Assembly (NCBI GenBank): GCA_043101835.1 | Contig: JBICHM010000283.1 | Span: 1-5,991, forward strand | Direction of reading: 5' to 3' | From: JBICHM01 sp043101835 | Lineage (GTDB): Bacteria; Planctomycetota; Phycisphaerae; Phycisphaerales; UBA1924 | Length of the DNA stretch: 5,991 bases | Translations under genes and position numbers: made by a program | The notes under the pieces: model-generated | Told to the model about the DNA's origin: nothing | The model's input: only the letters and a program-made list of their open reading frames with translations | Databases searched by the model: none | Shown here: positions 5,917 through 5,991 of the stretch, one piece after another | Layout of the letters: each line of letters starts with the position of its first letter | Position numbering within the stretch: the first letter of the stretch is position 1

Positions 5917-5975
5917 ATGACCGCTTCCGCCTGCTCCTGCACGCCACCATCGGCGTGGCGCTGGTCACCTACAGC
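5913..5975 (+). CDS. Start of a membrane protein gene, probably TgpA-like transglutaminase (truncated by adapter)
   Basis: Only the first 21 codons are genuine: MNDRFRLLLHATIGVALVTY plus Ser. The GTG start overlaps the DUF58 stop (GTGA) and has a strong GGAGG upstream, so translational coupling with DUF58 is likely. The visible peptide is a short basic head followed by the beginning of a hydrophobic helix. This fits the N-terminus of a multi-span TgpA-type protein (DUF3488 plus transglutaminase-like domain), the usual partner downstream of DUF58 genes. That identity rests on gene order and the helix start; no domain is visible. The frame continues into the terminal 16 bases, but those are sequencing adapter, so residues read beyond Ser21 (RSEEH) are false. 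The gene is cut by the contig end, not by a biological truncation. Confidence 0.6.
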
Positions 5976-5991
5976 AGATCGGAAGAGCACA
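5976..5991 (+). other. Residual Illumina TruSeq-type adapter at contig end
   Basis: AGATCGGAAGAGCACA matches the first 16 bases of the standard Illumina TruSeq read-1 adapter exactly. It sits flush with the end of the window. On the minus strand it encodes the peptide LFRS, which gives a false protein start (GTG at 5990, MLFRS) in a frame antisense to the DUF58 gene. It should be trimmed and not treated as genomic. Confidence 0.96.

Noticed and set aside
5661..5990. A minus-strand frame beginning MLFRS at the right edge.
   Set aside because: Its start codon and first residues come from adapter sequence, and the rest is antisense to DUF58.

Overview
This is a gene-dense, GC-rich bacterial window, most likely from a planctomycete and perhaps a member of the Phycisphaerae. 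The main clue is a protein that joins TPR repeats to two RNA polymerase alpha C-terminal-type domains, a combination I associate with planctomycetes. The high GC and the mix of housekeeping and envelope genes fit this, but the lineage is an inference. The right end finishes in Illumina adapter sequence, so this is an assembled, probably metagenomic, contig and that end is artificial.

Minus strand, read from right to left (3471 to 1): a 94-residue unrecognised protein (3187-3471) with a strong ribosome binding site; a MATE-family efflux transporter (1611-3104); the TPR/double alpha-CTD protein (530-1468), with its own ribosome binding site and a candidate -10 element; and the start of a SpoIID/LytB-like lipoprotein (1-472) that runs off the left edge. 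It was found by translating the minus strand to the edge of the window.

Plus strand: scpB (3655-4269), encoding a chromosome condensation subunit, is divergent from the 94-residue gene across 183 bp. It overlaps a small lipoprotein gene with a carboxypeptidase-regulatory-like fold (4266-4724) by four bases (ATGA). After a short gap holding an inverted repeat come a DUF58 protein gene (4786-5916) and the first 21 codons of another gene (5913-5975), probably the TgpA-like transglutaminase/membrane partner of DUF58 proteins, overlapping by GTGA. The last 16 bases (5976-5991) are adapter.

The strongest leads are the TPR/double alpha-CTD protein and a repeated TANNNT-6 nt-start arrangement at scpB and the DUF58 gene that suggests leaderless transcripts. 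No RNA gene, mobile element or CRISPR array was seen. No intergenic stretch exceeds 183 bp. I see no sign of a wholly new multi-gene system.
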